This document shows positions 51,285 through 59,012 of a stretch of 64,000 nt of DNA, piece after piece (positions within the stretch are counted from its first letter, which is position 1; each line of letters opens with the position of its first letter). The translations under genes were made by a program, and so were the position numbers. The DNA is from Hoeflea_A sp965249925. GTDB lineage: Bacteria; Pseudomonadota; Alphaproteobacteria; Rhizobiales; Rhizobiaceae. Location of the stretch: contig OZ252260.1 of the NCBI GenBank assembly GCA_965249925.1, positions 1,798,001 to 1,862,000 on the forward strand. Direction: 5' to 3'. The notes under the pieces were generated by a model. The model was given only the letters and a program-made list of their open reading frames with translations. It was not told the DNA's origin and made no database searches.

Positions 51285-51719
51285 ATGGCCTACTGGTTGT
51301 TCAAGTCGGAACCCGACGCATGGTCCTGGGAGCAGCAGAAGGCCAAGGGAGACGCCGGTGAGGAGTGGGATGGCATTCGCAACTACCAGGCGCGCAACAA
51401 CATGCGGGCCATGAAACTCGGCGACAAGGGCTTCTTCTACCATTCCAACATCGGCCTGGAGATCGTCGGCATCGTCGAGATTTGCCGCGAAATCCACCCC
51501 GACTCGACCACCGACGATCCGCGCTGGGAATGCGTCGACGTCAAGGCTGTCTGCGACGTGCCGAAGCCGGTGTCGCGCGACGACTGCAAGGCCAATCCGA
51601 AGCTCAGCGACATGGCGCTGGTCCGTCTGACACGGCTTTCCGTGCAGCCGGTGACCGAGGAGGAATATCTCGAAGTGTGCCGCATGGGCGGGCTCGACGA
51701 TCCGCCCCGTGCGCCCTGA
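51285..51719 (+). CDS. EVE-domain protein
   Basis: A 144-residue EVE-domain protein (PUA-like fold) that binds modified bases in RNA or DNA. MAYWLFKSEPDAWSWE and WDGIRNYQARNNMRAM are family segments, with FYHSN and the aromatic cage near them. It starts 2 bases after yciI, so they are co-translated. EVE proteins are often found with restriction or RNA-modification genes; here it is in the housekeeping run. Confidence 0.93.
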   Translation: MAYWLFKSEPDAWSWEQQKAKGDAGEEWDGIRNYQARNNMRAMKLGDKGFFYHSNIGLEIVGIVEICREIHPDSTTDDPRWECVDVKAVCDVPKPVSRDDCKANPKLSDMALVRLTRLSVQPVTEEEYLEVCRMGGLDDPPRAP

Positions 51720-51755
51720 CGGCCAACGGCCGGGCGCGTCACGCGGTCAGTGAAC

Positions 51756-52427
51756 ATGACGGCTGACAGGCAGGATTTCATTCTCGCCAACACCTCGACG
51801 GCGACACCGCCGCATGTACCGGAGATTCGGCTGCGCCTGGCGTCCGAGGCACACGAATTGTGGCTCAAGACGGAGGACGAGCTCGAAGGCATGGGATTGC
51901 CGCCGCCCTATTGGGCCTTTGCCTGGGCCGGCGGCCAGGGTCTTGCCCGCTACCTCCTGGACCATCCCGAGGTGGTGCGCGATCGTTCCGTCCTCGACTT
52001 TGCCACCGGATCGGGCCTGGTGGCGATCGCGGCACGGTCGGCCGGCGCCGGTGCGGTCACCGCCGCCGATATCGACGCATTCTCGGCCATGGCCACGGCG
52101 CTCAACGCCCGTGACAACGATGTGTGCATCGCCATGCGCAGCGACGACGTCATCGATCGCGACGACGGCTGGCAGGTGGTGTTGGCCGGCGACGTGTTTT
52201 TCGACAGCGATCTGGCGGCGGCCGTCACACCGTGGTTTGAGCGCCTGGCACGGCGCGGCGCCTTGATCCTCATTGGCGACCCGGGCCGTGCCTACTGTCC
52301 AGACGACAGGCTCAGCGCGGTGGCCACATACCGGGTGCCGGTGACCCGCGAGTTGGAGGATTCGGAAGTCAAGAAGACCATCGTCTGGCGGTTTCGTCCG
52401 CCGGAGGACGGTGCAAGAATGTCTTGA
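51756..52427 (+). CDS. Class I SAM-dependent methyltransferase, ETF-beta lysine methyltransferase/PrmA-like
   Basis: A 223-residue methyltransferase. The SAM motif VLDFATGSGLVAIAAR is at about residue 84, motif II ADIDAFSAMATALNA next, and the catalytic region has LAGDVFFDSDL and the IGDPGRAYCP block. The group includes METTL20-like protein lysine methyltransferases. It probably modifies a protein. GTG at 51750 is an alternative start. It follows EVE with a 36-base gap. Confidence 0.85.
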   Translation: MTADRQDFILANTSTATPPHVPEIRLRLASEAHELWLKTEDELEGMGLPPPYWAFAWAGGQGLARYLLDHPEVVRDRSVLDFATGSGLVAIAARSAGAGAVTAADIDAFSAMATALNARDNDVCIAMRSDDVIDRDDGWQVVLAGDVFFDSDLAAAVTPWFERLARRGALILIGDPGRAYCPDDRLSAVATYRVPVTRELEDSEVKKTIVWRFRPPEDGARMS

Positions 52428-52458
52428 GAGATGTCCGACGGGGAAAGGGAGGACGGAT

Positions 52459-52860
52459 ATGGTTTTCGCAGGCATCAATTATCTCGCCGTCGCGGTGGCG
52501 ACGGTGGCAGCCTTCATCATCGGCAGCGTCTACTATGGCGCTCTCAGCAAGGTCTGGATGAAGGCAGCCCGTATACAGGAGGCAAAATTCACACCGTTCC
52601 TGCTGATCAACGTGGTGATCTGCGAACTGGTCATGGCGTTTTTCCTGGCCGGCGTCGTCGGTCATCTGGGCGACGGCCAGGTGACCGCTTATAACGGTTT
52701 CATCTCCGGCTTTTTCGTCTGGCTTGGCTTCGTCATCACCACCCAGGCAGTCAATCACCGCTATCAGGATTTCGGCTGGGACCTGACGTTGATCGACGGC
52801 GGACACTGGCTACTGGTGCTGCTGGCCATGGGCACCGTCATCGGCTGGTTCGGGGTTTAG
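52459..52860 (+). CDS. DUF1761 membrane protein
   Basis: A 133-residue protein with four hydrophobic helices and a typical DUF1761 pattern (INYLAVAVATVAAFIIGSVYYG, FFVWLGFVITTQAVNH). GGGAGG precedes the ATG at 52459. Function unknown. Its stop TAG is the first three bases of the left terminal repeat of the adjacent MITE-like element. Confidence 0.85.
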   Translation: MVFAGINYLAVAVATVAAFIIGSVYYGALSKVWMKAARIQEAKFTPFLLINVVICELVMAFFLAGVVGHLGDGQVTAYNGFISGFFVWLGFVITTQAVNHRYQDFGWDLTLIDGGHWLLVLLAMGTVIGWFGV

Positions 52861-52890
52861 AGTAAGTTGCGGCCAGAATGAAGCATTTGA
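52858..52890. repeat. Left terminal inverted repeat of the MITE-like element
   Basis: 33 bases beginning TAGAGTAAGTTGCGGCC; 32 of 33 match the reverse complement of 53170-53202 (T versus C at the sixth base). Confidence 0.85.
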
Positions 52891-53058
52891 CCGCGGCGAT
52901 TTTGGTCTCTGGCTAGGCGGGTTGCGCGCCGTGGTGCCACCCCACCACAAGCGCCAGCCAACGACGCCAGGGGGCAAAATCGCCCGGCCCATTCACCGTA
53001 TGTTTTCAATGCGATAGGCCTCGCCAGGGTGGCGGAAAATCGGCCCATCGTTCGCGCT

Positions 53059-53081
53059 AAATTCGTCCACTGGACGAATTT
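53059..53081. repeat. 23-bp perfect palindrome inside the MITE-like element
   Basis: Arms AAATTCGTCCA and TGGACGAATTT flank a single central C at 53070. It can fold into a strong hairpin in DNA or RNA. Confidence 0.8.
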
Positions 53082-53169
53082 GCGAGACGCGCTCACCGTT
53101 GCGCCGCTTGCCCGATGCACCACATCGCGCTGCGCGACGCGCCTTGCCGAGTGAGCCGATTTTCCGCCA

Positions 53170-53202
53170 TCAAATGCTTCATTCTGGCCGCAACTTGCTC
53201 TA
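53170..53202. repeat. Right terminal inverted repeat of the MITE-like element
   Basis: 33 bases whose reverse complement begins TAGAGCAAGTTGCGGCC, pairing with 52858-52890 with one mismatch. Confidence 0.85.
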
Positions 53203-53796
53203 GACAATGCGCACCACCGTCTCCCGGCCAAGCTGCGGCAGCAGTCGCAGCATGACCTGCCGCCGGACGGCGATGCAGCCTTCCGTCGGCGGATGGTGCG
53301 GGTCGGTCAGATGGAAGAAGATGGCGCTGCCATGGTGGCGGCGCCGAGTATGGACGTTCCAGTCAAGCACCAGACAGATATCGTAAAGGCCGTCGTCGCG
53401 CATCATGCGCTCGTGGCTGTGCGCGAAGGGCAGCCGCACCAGCCGATTGTAGGCTGGATGGTGCGGTGCGTCGCACCAGCCATGATCGGCCTGGATCGGA
53501 CGCATGGCGAGCCGTGTCGGCGGCAGGCGCAGCCGGTCGGGCCGGTAGTAGCCGTAAAGCAGCCGCAGGTCGGCAACCGGGGTCGCGCCGTCGCCTTCGC
53601 GTTTGCGCACCGAAAAACCCGACCGGCCGATCGCCGCCGGAAAAACAAGACCGCCCGCCCGCAGCAGGGCCCGCGTCGGGCGGCGCGGATCGCGGCTTAC
53701 GGTAAGCCATCGCAATGCTTGGCTTTTGACATAATCGCGATCTATTCTTGCCTTCACGTTTGTTGACCCCGGGATCACGGCTGAGTGTAGCGGCAC
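53200..53796 (-). CDS. L,D-transpeptidase family protein
   Basis: A 198-residue YkuD-type protein. The active-site motif HPPTEGCIAVRR holds Cys174, and His162 lies in IFFHLTDPHH. Such enzymes make 3-3 peptidoglycan crosslinks or attach lipoproteins in the periplasm. No clear signal peptide is seen, so export is uncertain. The start is GTG at 53796 with AGGAG upstream. The stop TAG is the last three bases of the right terminal repeat of the MITE-like element. It is divergent from the response regulator. Confidence 0.87.
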   Translation of the reverse strand: MPLHSAVIPGSTNVKARIDRDYVKSQALRWLTVSRDPRRPTRALLRAGGLVFPAAIGRSGFSVRKREGDGATPVADLRLLYGYYRPDRLRLPPTRLAMRPIQADHGWCDAPHHPAYNRLVRLPFAHSHERMMRDDGLYDICLVLDWNVHTRRRHHGSAIFFHLTDPHHPPTEGCIAVRRQVMLRLLPQLGRETVVRIV

Positions 53797-53899
53797 CGTG
53801 GTCTCCTTTTACATTTGCACCGGCACACCTATCTATAGGGACGTTGAATTTGAGAGACCATGGCACGCGACGTAGCCAGATCGCCATTGGAGGAACCGC

Positions 53900-54583
53900 A
53901 TGACAGCCAGAACCATCCTTCTCGTTGATGATGACGACGATCTTCGGGAAACGCTGGTCGAGCAGCTATCGCTCTACGAGGAATTCTCGATCCTCGAAGA
54001 GTCGACCGCCACCAAGGGCATCCAGACAGCTCGTAACAATCATATCGACCTGCTGATCATGGATGTCGGCCTTCCGGACATGGACGGGCGTGAGGCAGTC
54101 AAGCTGCTGCGCAAGGGCGGCTTCAAGGCACCGATTATCATGCTCACCGGCCATGACACGGATTCCGATACCATTCTCGGCCTCGAGGCCGGCGCCAACG
54201 ATTATGTCACCAAGCCGTTTCGCTTCGCCGTACTGCTTGCCCGGGTGCGCGCCCAGTTGCGCCAGCACGAGCAAAGCGAGGATGCCACCTTCACCGTCGG
54301 GCCGTACACCTTCAAGCCGAGCCAGAAACTGCTGCTTGACGACAAGGGCGGCAAGATCCGGCTGACCGAGAAGGAATCGGCCATCATCCGCTACCTCTAC
54401 CGCGCCGACCAGAAAGTGGTGACCCGCGACGTGCTGCTGGAAGAGGTGTGGGGCTACAATTCCGGCGTCACCACCCACACGCTGGAAACCCACGTCTACC
54501 GCCTGCGCCAGAAAATCGAACGCGACCCGTCCAACGCCGAGATCCTGGTGACCGAAAGCGGCGGCTACAAAATCATCCCCTGA
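53900..54583 (+). CDS. OmpR-family response regulator
   Basis: A 227-residue regulator with a receiver domain (acidic pocket DDDDD at 10-14, phospho-acceptor Asp55 in IMDVGLPDMDG, Lys105 in TKPF) and a winged-helix DNA-binding domain (residues about 130-227, ending TESGGYKIIP). The sequence resembles the CenR-type cell-envelope regulators of alphaproteobacteria, which would fit the adjacent L,D-transpeptidase, but I cannot confirm the orthology. GGAGG lies before the ATG. No partner histidine kinase gene is adjacent. Confidence 0.93.
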   Translation: MTARTILLVDDDDDLRETLVEQLSLYEEFSILEESTATKGIQTARNNHIDLLIMDVGLPDMDGREAVKLLRKGGFKAPIIMLTGHDTDSDTILGLEAGANDYVTKPFRFAVLLARVRAQLRQHEQSEDATFTVGPYTFKPSQKLLLDDKGGKIRLTEKESAIIRYLYRADQKVVTRDVLLEEVWGYNSGVTTHTLETHVYRLRQKIERDPSNAEILVTESGGYKIIP

Positions 54584-54658
54584 TCTGCTAGCTAGTACGA
54601 GCTATCGCCCGGTTTTTGTCGCCCGTAGGCCAGGCAAAACGCGTGCGCGGGAGAATGC

Positions 54659-55141
54659 ATGGCGCTCAACGACGATATTTCGCTGCTGTCGAAAGTCTCG
54701 CTGTTCCACGGATTCAGTGAAGAGATGCTGCGGTTGGTCGCCTTCGGTTCGGAGCGCCGCTCGATTACCCGCAACAAGCCGCTGTTTCACGAAGGGGCGG
54801 TGGCCGACAGCGCCTTCGTCGTCGCCTCCGGCCGTTTCACGCTGATGCGCCGCGACCGCAACGGCAAGCTGGAGACCATCGGCCACGCCATGCCGGGCGA
54901 TTTGCTCGGTGAACTCGCCGTCATCTCGTCCGCCAAGCGCAAGATGACCGCCATGGCCACGGATGACAGCGAGGTCATCCGCATCAACCGGCCGATGTTC
55001 CGCCGCATGATGGAGGAATACCCGGAAATCGCCCAGATGCTAAGCGACCGGATCAAGCGGAATCTCGCCTCCATGCTGCAAGAGGTCAACACCCTGCAGC
55101 CGCATTTCGACAAGCCGGAGGACGAAAAGGCTGAGGGTTGA
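54659..55141 (+). CDS. Cyclic nucleotide-binding domain protein
   Basis: A 160-residue protein made up of one cNMP-binding beta-roll domain (FHEGAVADSAFVVASGRFTL, then GELAVISSAKRKMTAMA, the phosphate-binding cassette) and a C-terminal helix. No DNA-binding or other output domain is attached. It may sense cAMP and act on a partner. GGGAG precedes the ATG. It follows the response regulator by 75 bases on the same strand. Confidence 0.9.
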   Translation: MALNDDISLLSKVSLFHGFSEEMLRLVAFGSERRSITRNKPLFHEGAVADSAFVVASGRFTLMRRDRNGKLETIGHAMPGDLLGELAVISSAKRKMTAMATDDSEVIRINRPMFRRMMEEYPEIAQMLSDRIKRNLASMLQEVNTLQPHFDKPEDEKAEG

Positions 55142-55155
55142 GCGCCTGCTCCGAT

Positions 55156-55659
55156 CTAACCGATGCAGGCGCGCAAATAACGGTCCATCAGCGCCCGCAC
55201 TCCCGTCAGGTCGGCTTGAAAGAGAAACCCGCTTGTGTTGCCCTCAGGCATCACCTCCAACTTCTCTCCGACCATCAGAGTCTGAAGATCGTCAGGCCAG
55301 AGCCAGGTTGAGGGCATGGCGCCGATATAACCCCAATAGGCGAGCTCGGCTTCTCTCTCGAACGGTTGCCCGCCCACTACGGTGAAGATCAGCCGTTGTC
55401 CGACCTCAAAGTCGTTCGGGATTTCGCGGTAAATCACCAAACGAACACTGCGATCGAACGCGTAGCAGGTGATCTCGATCCCCGTGCTTTCCGCAGCCTC
55501 GGGATGATCCGCCGCAAGGCCATACCACACTTTACCGCCGTGCTCGTTCGACTGGCCGTGCCAGCGGAAGTCATCCGCGAGGCTCGTGCCTGCGCCAAGC
55601 TGAAGCCCGATCAGAGCAATCATCAAGCCGAAAGCAACTTTTCTTGCTTCACAGATCAC
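55156..55659 (-). CDS. Hypothetical secreted protein, 167 residues
   Basis: A 167-residue protein with a signal peptide (FGLMIALIGLQLGAGTSLAD). The mature part is Trp- and acid-rich with one or two Cys pairs (ITCYAFD, YLRACIG). There is no known motif. It is convergent with the cNMP-binding gene, 14 bases away. Family not recognised. Confidence 0.65.
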   Translation of the reverse strand: MICEARKVAFGLMIALIGLQLGAGTSLADDFRWHGQSNEHGGKVWYGLAADHPEAAESTGIEITCYAFDRSVRLVIYREIPNDFEVGQRLIFTVVGGQPFEREAELAYWGYIGAMPSTWLWPDDLQTLMVGEKLEVMPEGNTSGFLFQADLTGVRALMDRYLRACIG

Positions 55660-55771
55660 GGAGTATCGACCTCATTGTCAGGACTTCACACAGCGCGCGA
55701 GACCTCAACTTTTGAGCTAAAGTGATGGCATTTGCAACCATGTTCAGTGAACCCGCGTTGGAGAGGAAAGG

Positions 55772-55825
55772 ATGTCAAAGACAAGTCGTGACGTTGGGGC
55801 ATGTACAGCCGTTGCAAGAACCTAA
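55772..55825 (+). CDS. Possible 17-residue small ORF with strong ribosome site
   Basis: GGAGAGGAAAGG stands directly before ATG at 55772, and the frame encodes MSKTSRDVGACTAVART before TAA. It lies in the 160-base gap between two minus-strand genes and overlaps the 3' end of xthA. It could be a tiny gene or the remains of a truncated one; there is no further evidence. Confidence 0.25.
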   Translation: MSKTSRDVGACTAVART

Positions 55826-56631
55826 AGCGCAAACCGCGCCAGCACCGGCACATGATCCGACGGCCGTTCCCAGCCGCGCGCTTCGCGCATCACGGTGACG
55901 TCCCGCAGCACCGGCGACAGATCCGGCGACGACCAGATATGGTCGAGCCGCCGGCCGCGGTCCGACGCCTGCCAATCGCGCGCCCGGTAACTCCACCAGG
56001 TGTAGAGCTTCTGGTCCGCCGGCACGTGCTGGCGCATCAGATCGATCCAGCAGCCCCGCGCCTGCAACTCCTTCAGACCGTCGGTCTCGACCGGTGTGTG
56101 GCTGACCACTTTCAACAGTTGCTTGTGCGACCAGACATCGGTTTCCAGCGGCGCGATGTTGAGATCGCCAACCAGGATTGACGAGACGCCCGAAGCCGTT
56201 TCCGCCTCCGAATGCAGCTGTTTCATCTCGTCGATGAAGCCCAGCTTGTGGGCAAACTTCGGGTTGACGTCCGGATCCGGTTCGTCGCCGCCGGAGGGCA
56301 CGTAGAAATTATGGATGCGGATGCGCCGGCCGCCGGTATCGACCACCGCCGAGATGTGGCGCGAATCGCCGACATTGCAGTAGTCGCGGCGCTCGATATC
56401 GGCCAGCGGCAGCCGCGAGATCAGCGCCACGCCGTGATACCCTTTTTGGCCGTGCACCTCGATATGGCGGTAACCGAGCGCCCGCAGTTTTTTCAGCGGA
56501 AACGCGCCGTTAGGACATTTGGTTTCCTGCAGGCACAGGACGTCTGGCGCCACTTCGACCAGCAGCCTCTTGACCAGCGGCAGCCGCAGCCGGACCGAGT
56601 TGATGTTCCAGGTGGCGATCGTGAATCCCAT
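55822..56631 (-). CDS. xthA: Exodeoxyribonuclease III
   Basis: A 269-residue AP endonuclease/3' exonuclease. Motifs are TWNINSVRLRL, VLCLQETK, GDLNIAPLETDVW and the terminal SDHVPVLARF, which carry the Asn, Glu, Asp and His active-site residues. It repairs abasic and oxidised DNA ends. The length is standard. Confidence 0.95.
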   Translation of the reverse strand: MGFTIATWNINSVRLRLPLVKRLLVEVAPDVLCLQETKCPNGAFPLKKLRALGYRHIEVHGQKGYHGVALISRLPLADIERRDYCNVGDSRHISAVVDTGGRRIRIHNFYVPSGGDEPDPDVNPKFAHKLGFIDEMKQLHSEAETASGVSSILVGDLNIAPLETDVWSHKQLLKVVSHTPVETDGLKELQARGCWIDLMRQHVPADQKLYTWWSYRARDWQASDRGRRLDHIWSSPDLSPVLRDVTVMREARGWERPSDHVPVLARFAL

Positions 56632-56804
56632 CGCGACCGTGTAGAGCCTATCCGGGTGAAATGGAACCGTGTCGAGGCAGTTTGTTTGCCTCCCATGGAT
56701 ATTGACGGCTCAAGGCCCATATTGGCTTGCATAGGCAGATCGTTCGGTCTGCCCCCGCGGTTCGCCGGATAATCCAGCCCGGCGCTTTCCCTGAAGACCA
56801 CACC

Positions 56805-58229
56805 ATGACGGCCTCACTACCACAATCCGTTGGACCAGTTCTTTTTGCCCGCGGCGCTGATCAAGATCGGTGTCGGTTCGCGGCGCTGGTTGTCCTTGCG
56901 CAGGGCCGAAAACCACCGGCGCTTCGTGTCATGGGCACCGAAACCATCGAACCCGCTTTGCTTTTGAAGCGCTTCGACCGCAACGTGTGGCGCTATGACT
57001 TTGCCCTTCCGGCGACACCTGACGCCGCTTACCGGTTCGATGGGGTCGATTATCCGGTCGCCACCACGCTGACCGGCGACCTGCGCATCGCCTATGTCTC
57101 GTGCAATGGCCAGGAACATCACGACGAAAACCGGCCCACCGATGAGCGTAATCGCATGTGGCACCGTCTGCTGCAGGAGCAGGACCGGCAGCCGTTCTGC
57201 CTGTTGCTGCACGGCGGCGACCAGCTCTACGCCGATGAAGTTGTCGAGGCGCACCCCGCCCTTGCCGCCTGGGCCGATGCAGACATGGAGGACAAGCCCG
57301 AGCACGCGTTCACCGACGAGATGCGCACCGCGGCGGAACGCTATCTGTTTCGCCGCTACTGCGAACTCTGTACCCAATCGGACGTCGCGCGGCTTTTGGC
57401 CCACGTGCCCTCGATCATGATGTGGGATGATCACGACATCATTGACGGCTGGGGCAGCCACGATACCGCCATGCTCGACAGTCCCGTCGGCAAGGGCCTT
57501 TTTGCGGCGGCGCGCGACATGTTTCTGCTGTTTCAGACAGGGCGGACGGAGCAGGATCTGGATCCGGCTAACGGCAGCCTGACGACCCGTCACGATTTTC
57601 CCGGCTTTGACGTGATCGCTCCGGATTTACGGTCCGAGCGGCGCCCAACCCGTGTCATGGGGCCCGACGGCTGGGCTGCCGTTACCCGGGCGTTTGCGGC
57701 CTCGAACACGCCGCGCCGCCTGCTCATGTCGAGCGTGCCGCTGCTGGGACCGCGCCTCAGTTGGCTTGAACGGCTGATTGGCCTTGTGCCCAAACTGAGA
57801 CGCTACGAAGATGATCTCCGCGATCAGTGGCAGAGCCGCGCGCATCGGGCCGAATGGCAACGCCTGCTGACGCTGATCGACCGAACCACGGCGGCGGGCG
57901 GCAGCACCTTTACGGTGCTTTCCGGTGAGATTCACCTCGCGACCCGTGCCGACATGGCGCTGGATGGCGGCCGCGTCCTGCATCAACTGGTGGCATCCGG
58001 AATCGCCCATCCGGCACCGCCGGCCTTCTATGCCCGCGGCCTCGGCTGGCTTGCCACGTTCGGCGAAGATCCGCTGCCGGAAAAACCGATCCGCATCAGG
58101 CCGCTGCCCGGCCAGCGGCAGACCTATATGGCGCAGCGCAATTACCTGGTGCTCGAACGGCAGGCCGAACGGTGGACAGCCAGTTGGGAACTCGAGCACA
58201 GCGGACGTACGCCGCCGGTCGAGATCTGA
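56805..58229 (+). CDS. PhoD-like phosphatase/metallophosphoesterase
   Basis: A 474-residue protein. The PhoD-type catalytic pieces are IAYVSCNGQEHHDEN, LLLHGGDQLYADEVVE, MMWDDHDIIDGWGSHD and the late STFTVLSGEIHLATRAD. No Tat or Sec signal is seen, unlike classical secreted PhoD, so it may act in the cytoplasm. The substrate (phosphodiester or phosphomonoester) is unknown. The ATG at 56805 is chosen because the upstream frame crosses the promoter region of xthA. Confidence 0.87.
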   Translation: MTASLPQSVGPVLFARGADQDRCRFAALVVLAQGRKPPALRVMGTETIEPALLLKRFDRNVWRYDFALPATPDAAYRFDGVDYPVATTLTGDLRIAYVSCNGQEHHDENRPTDERNRMWHRLLQEQDRQPFCLLLHGGDQLYADEVVEAHPALAAWADADMEDKPEHAFTDEMRTAAERYLFRRYCELCTQSDVARLLAHVPSIMMWDDHDIIDGWGSHDTAMLDSPVGKGLFAAARDMFLLFQTGRTEQDLDPANGSLTTRHDFPGFDVIAPDLRSERRPTRVMGPDGWAAVTRAFAASNTPRRLLMSSVPLLGPRLSWLERLIGLVPKLRRYEDDLRDQWQSRAHRAEWQRLLTLIDRTTAAGGSTFTVLSGEIHLATRADMALDGGRVLHQLVASGIAHPAPPAFYARGLGWLATFGEDPLPEKPIRIRPLPGQRQTYMAQRNYLVLERQAERWTASWELEHSGRTPPVEI

Positions 58230-58244
58230 TCAAACGCCCTCTGG

Positions 58245-58919
58245 TCAGCGGTTGCTGCGGTCGCGCGCCTTGTAGACCTGGTCGTAGGGCACCTTGAAGA
58301 CGTTGTCGGCGAACCGCACGTCGGTCTGAACGTTGAAAATCATCACCGTGGTGTTCTTGCCCTGGGCGTCGGTGATCGTCCACTGCCTTAGTTCGAAGGT
58401 CCTGGTATCGAACAGCATGGTGATGGTCGAATCACCGAAGATCGACTTGTCGCCAAGCACGACGGTGGTCAGATCCGGTTCGACGCTGACCGACCGGACC
58501 ATCTTGCTGTCCAGGTCGATGCGCTCCGACAGCAGCAGCTTCAGCGGCGTTTTGCCCAGCGGATAGATGTCCCAGGTGCGCAGTTTACGATTGCCGATCA
58601 CCACCGATTTGCCGTCGGCGATGACGCGTACCGGAGACGGATCCTCATAGTTGAAGCGCAGTTTTCCCGGCCGCTCGATAAAGAACTTGCCGCCGGTCTG
58701 CTGCCCGGTCGGACCGAATTGAACGAACTCACCGGTCATCGTCTTCACGGAGGAGAAATGATTGGCGATCTGATCCGCCGTGTTCGCGTCGGCGCGCGCC
58801 TCCTGGGGACCCGGTGCCGCGAAGGTCAGCACCAGCGCCGTCAGGCCGGCAGCCGCCATGCGGCCAGCGGCCTGAAACACGGATCGGGGAGCGGTGGCCG
58901 CGAATTGCATTAGGCTCAT
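58245..58919 (-). CDS. lolA: LolA-family outer-membrane lipoprotein carrier
   Basis: A 224-residue periplasmic protein with an N-terminal signal region (MAAAGLTALVLTFAAPGPQEARAD) and the LolA fold (VKTMTGEFVQFGPTGQQTGGKFFIERPGKLRFNYEDP, read across residues 59-95, then DPSPVRVIADGKSVVI). LolA carries lipoproteins from LolCDE to LolB. CAGGAGAA lies before the ATG at 58919; the earlier in-frame TTG at 58955 is unlikely. It is co-directional with ftsK upstream (93 bases), the usual order. Confidence 0.9.
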   Translation of the reverse strand: MSLMQFAATAPRSVFQAAGRMAAAGLTALVLTFAAPGPQEARADANTADQIANHFSSVKTMTGEFVQFGPTGQQTGGKFFIERPGKLRFNYEDPSPVRVIADGKSVVIGNRKLRTWDIYPLGKTPLKLLLSERIDLDSKMVRSVSVEPDLTTVVLGDKSIFGDSTITMLFDTRTFELRQWTITDAQGKNTTVMIFNVQTDVRFADNVFKVPYDQVYKARDRSNR

Positions 58920-59012
58920 CTGATTCTCCTGAACATCGCGGTTTGACTTGGTCAAGGAACTGCGGCGCCAGTGTGGCGCGGTAGACGCCTGTTACACGAA
59001 AGATACGCGGAG

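Larger units (their letters stand above)
52858..53202. mobile_element. MITE-like element with 33-bp terminal inverted repeats
   Basis: A 345-base non-coding element fills the gap between two convergent genes. The ends are inverted repeats of 33 bases (52858-52890 and 53170-53202) with one mismatch, both starting TAGAG. The outermost TA at each end fits a TA target-site duplication, as left by IS630/Tc1-mariner-type transposases. Inside are two more inverted copies of a TGGCGGAAAATCGGC segment (53030-53044, 53155-53169), a 23-bp palindrome around 53070, and further AAAATCG-type repeats near 52895 and 52975. No open frame of coding quality lies inside. A deletion derivative mobilised by an element elsewhere is the likely explanation. 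Confidence 0.75.
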
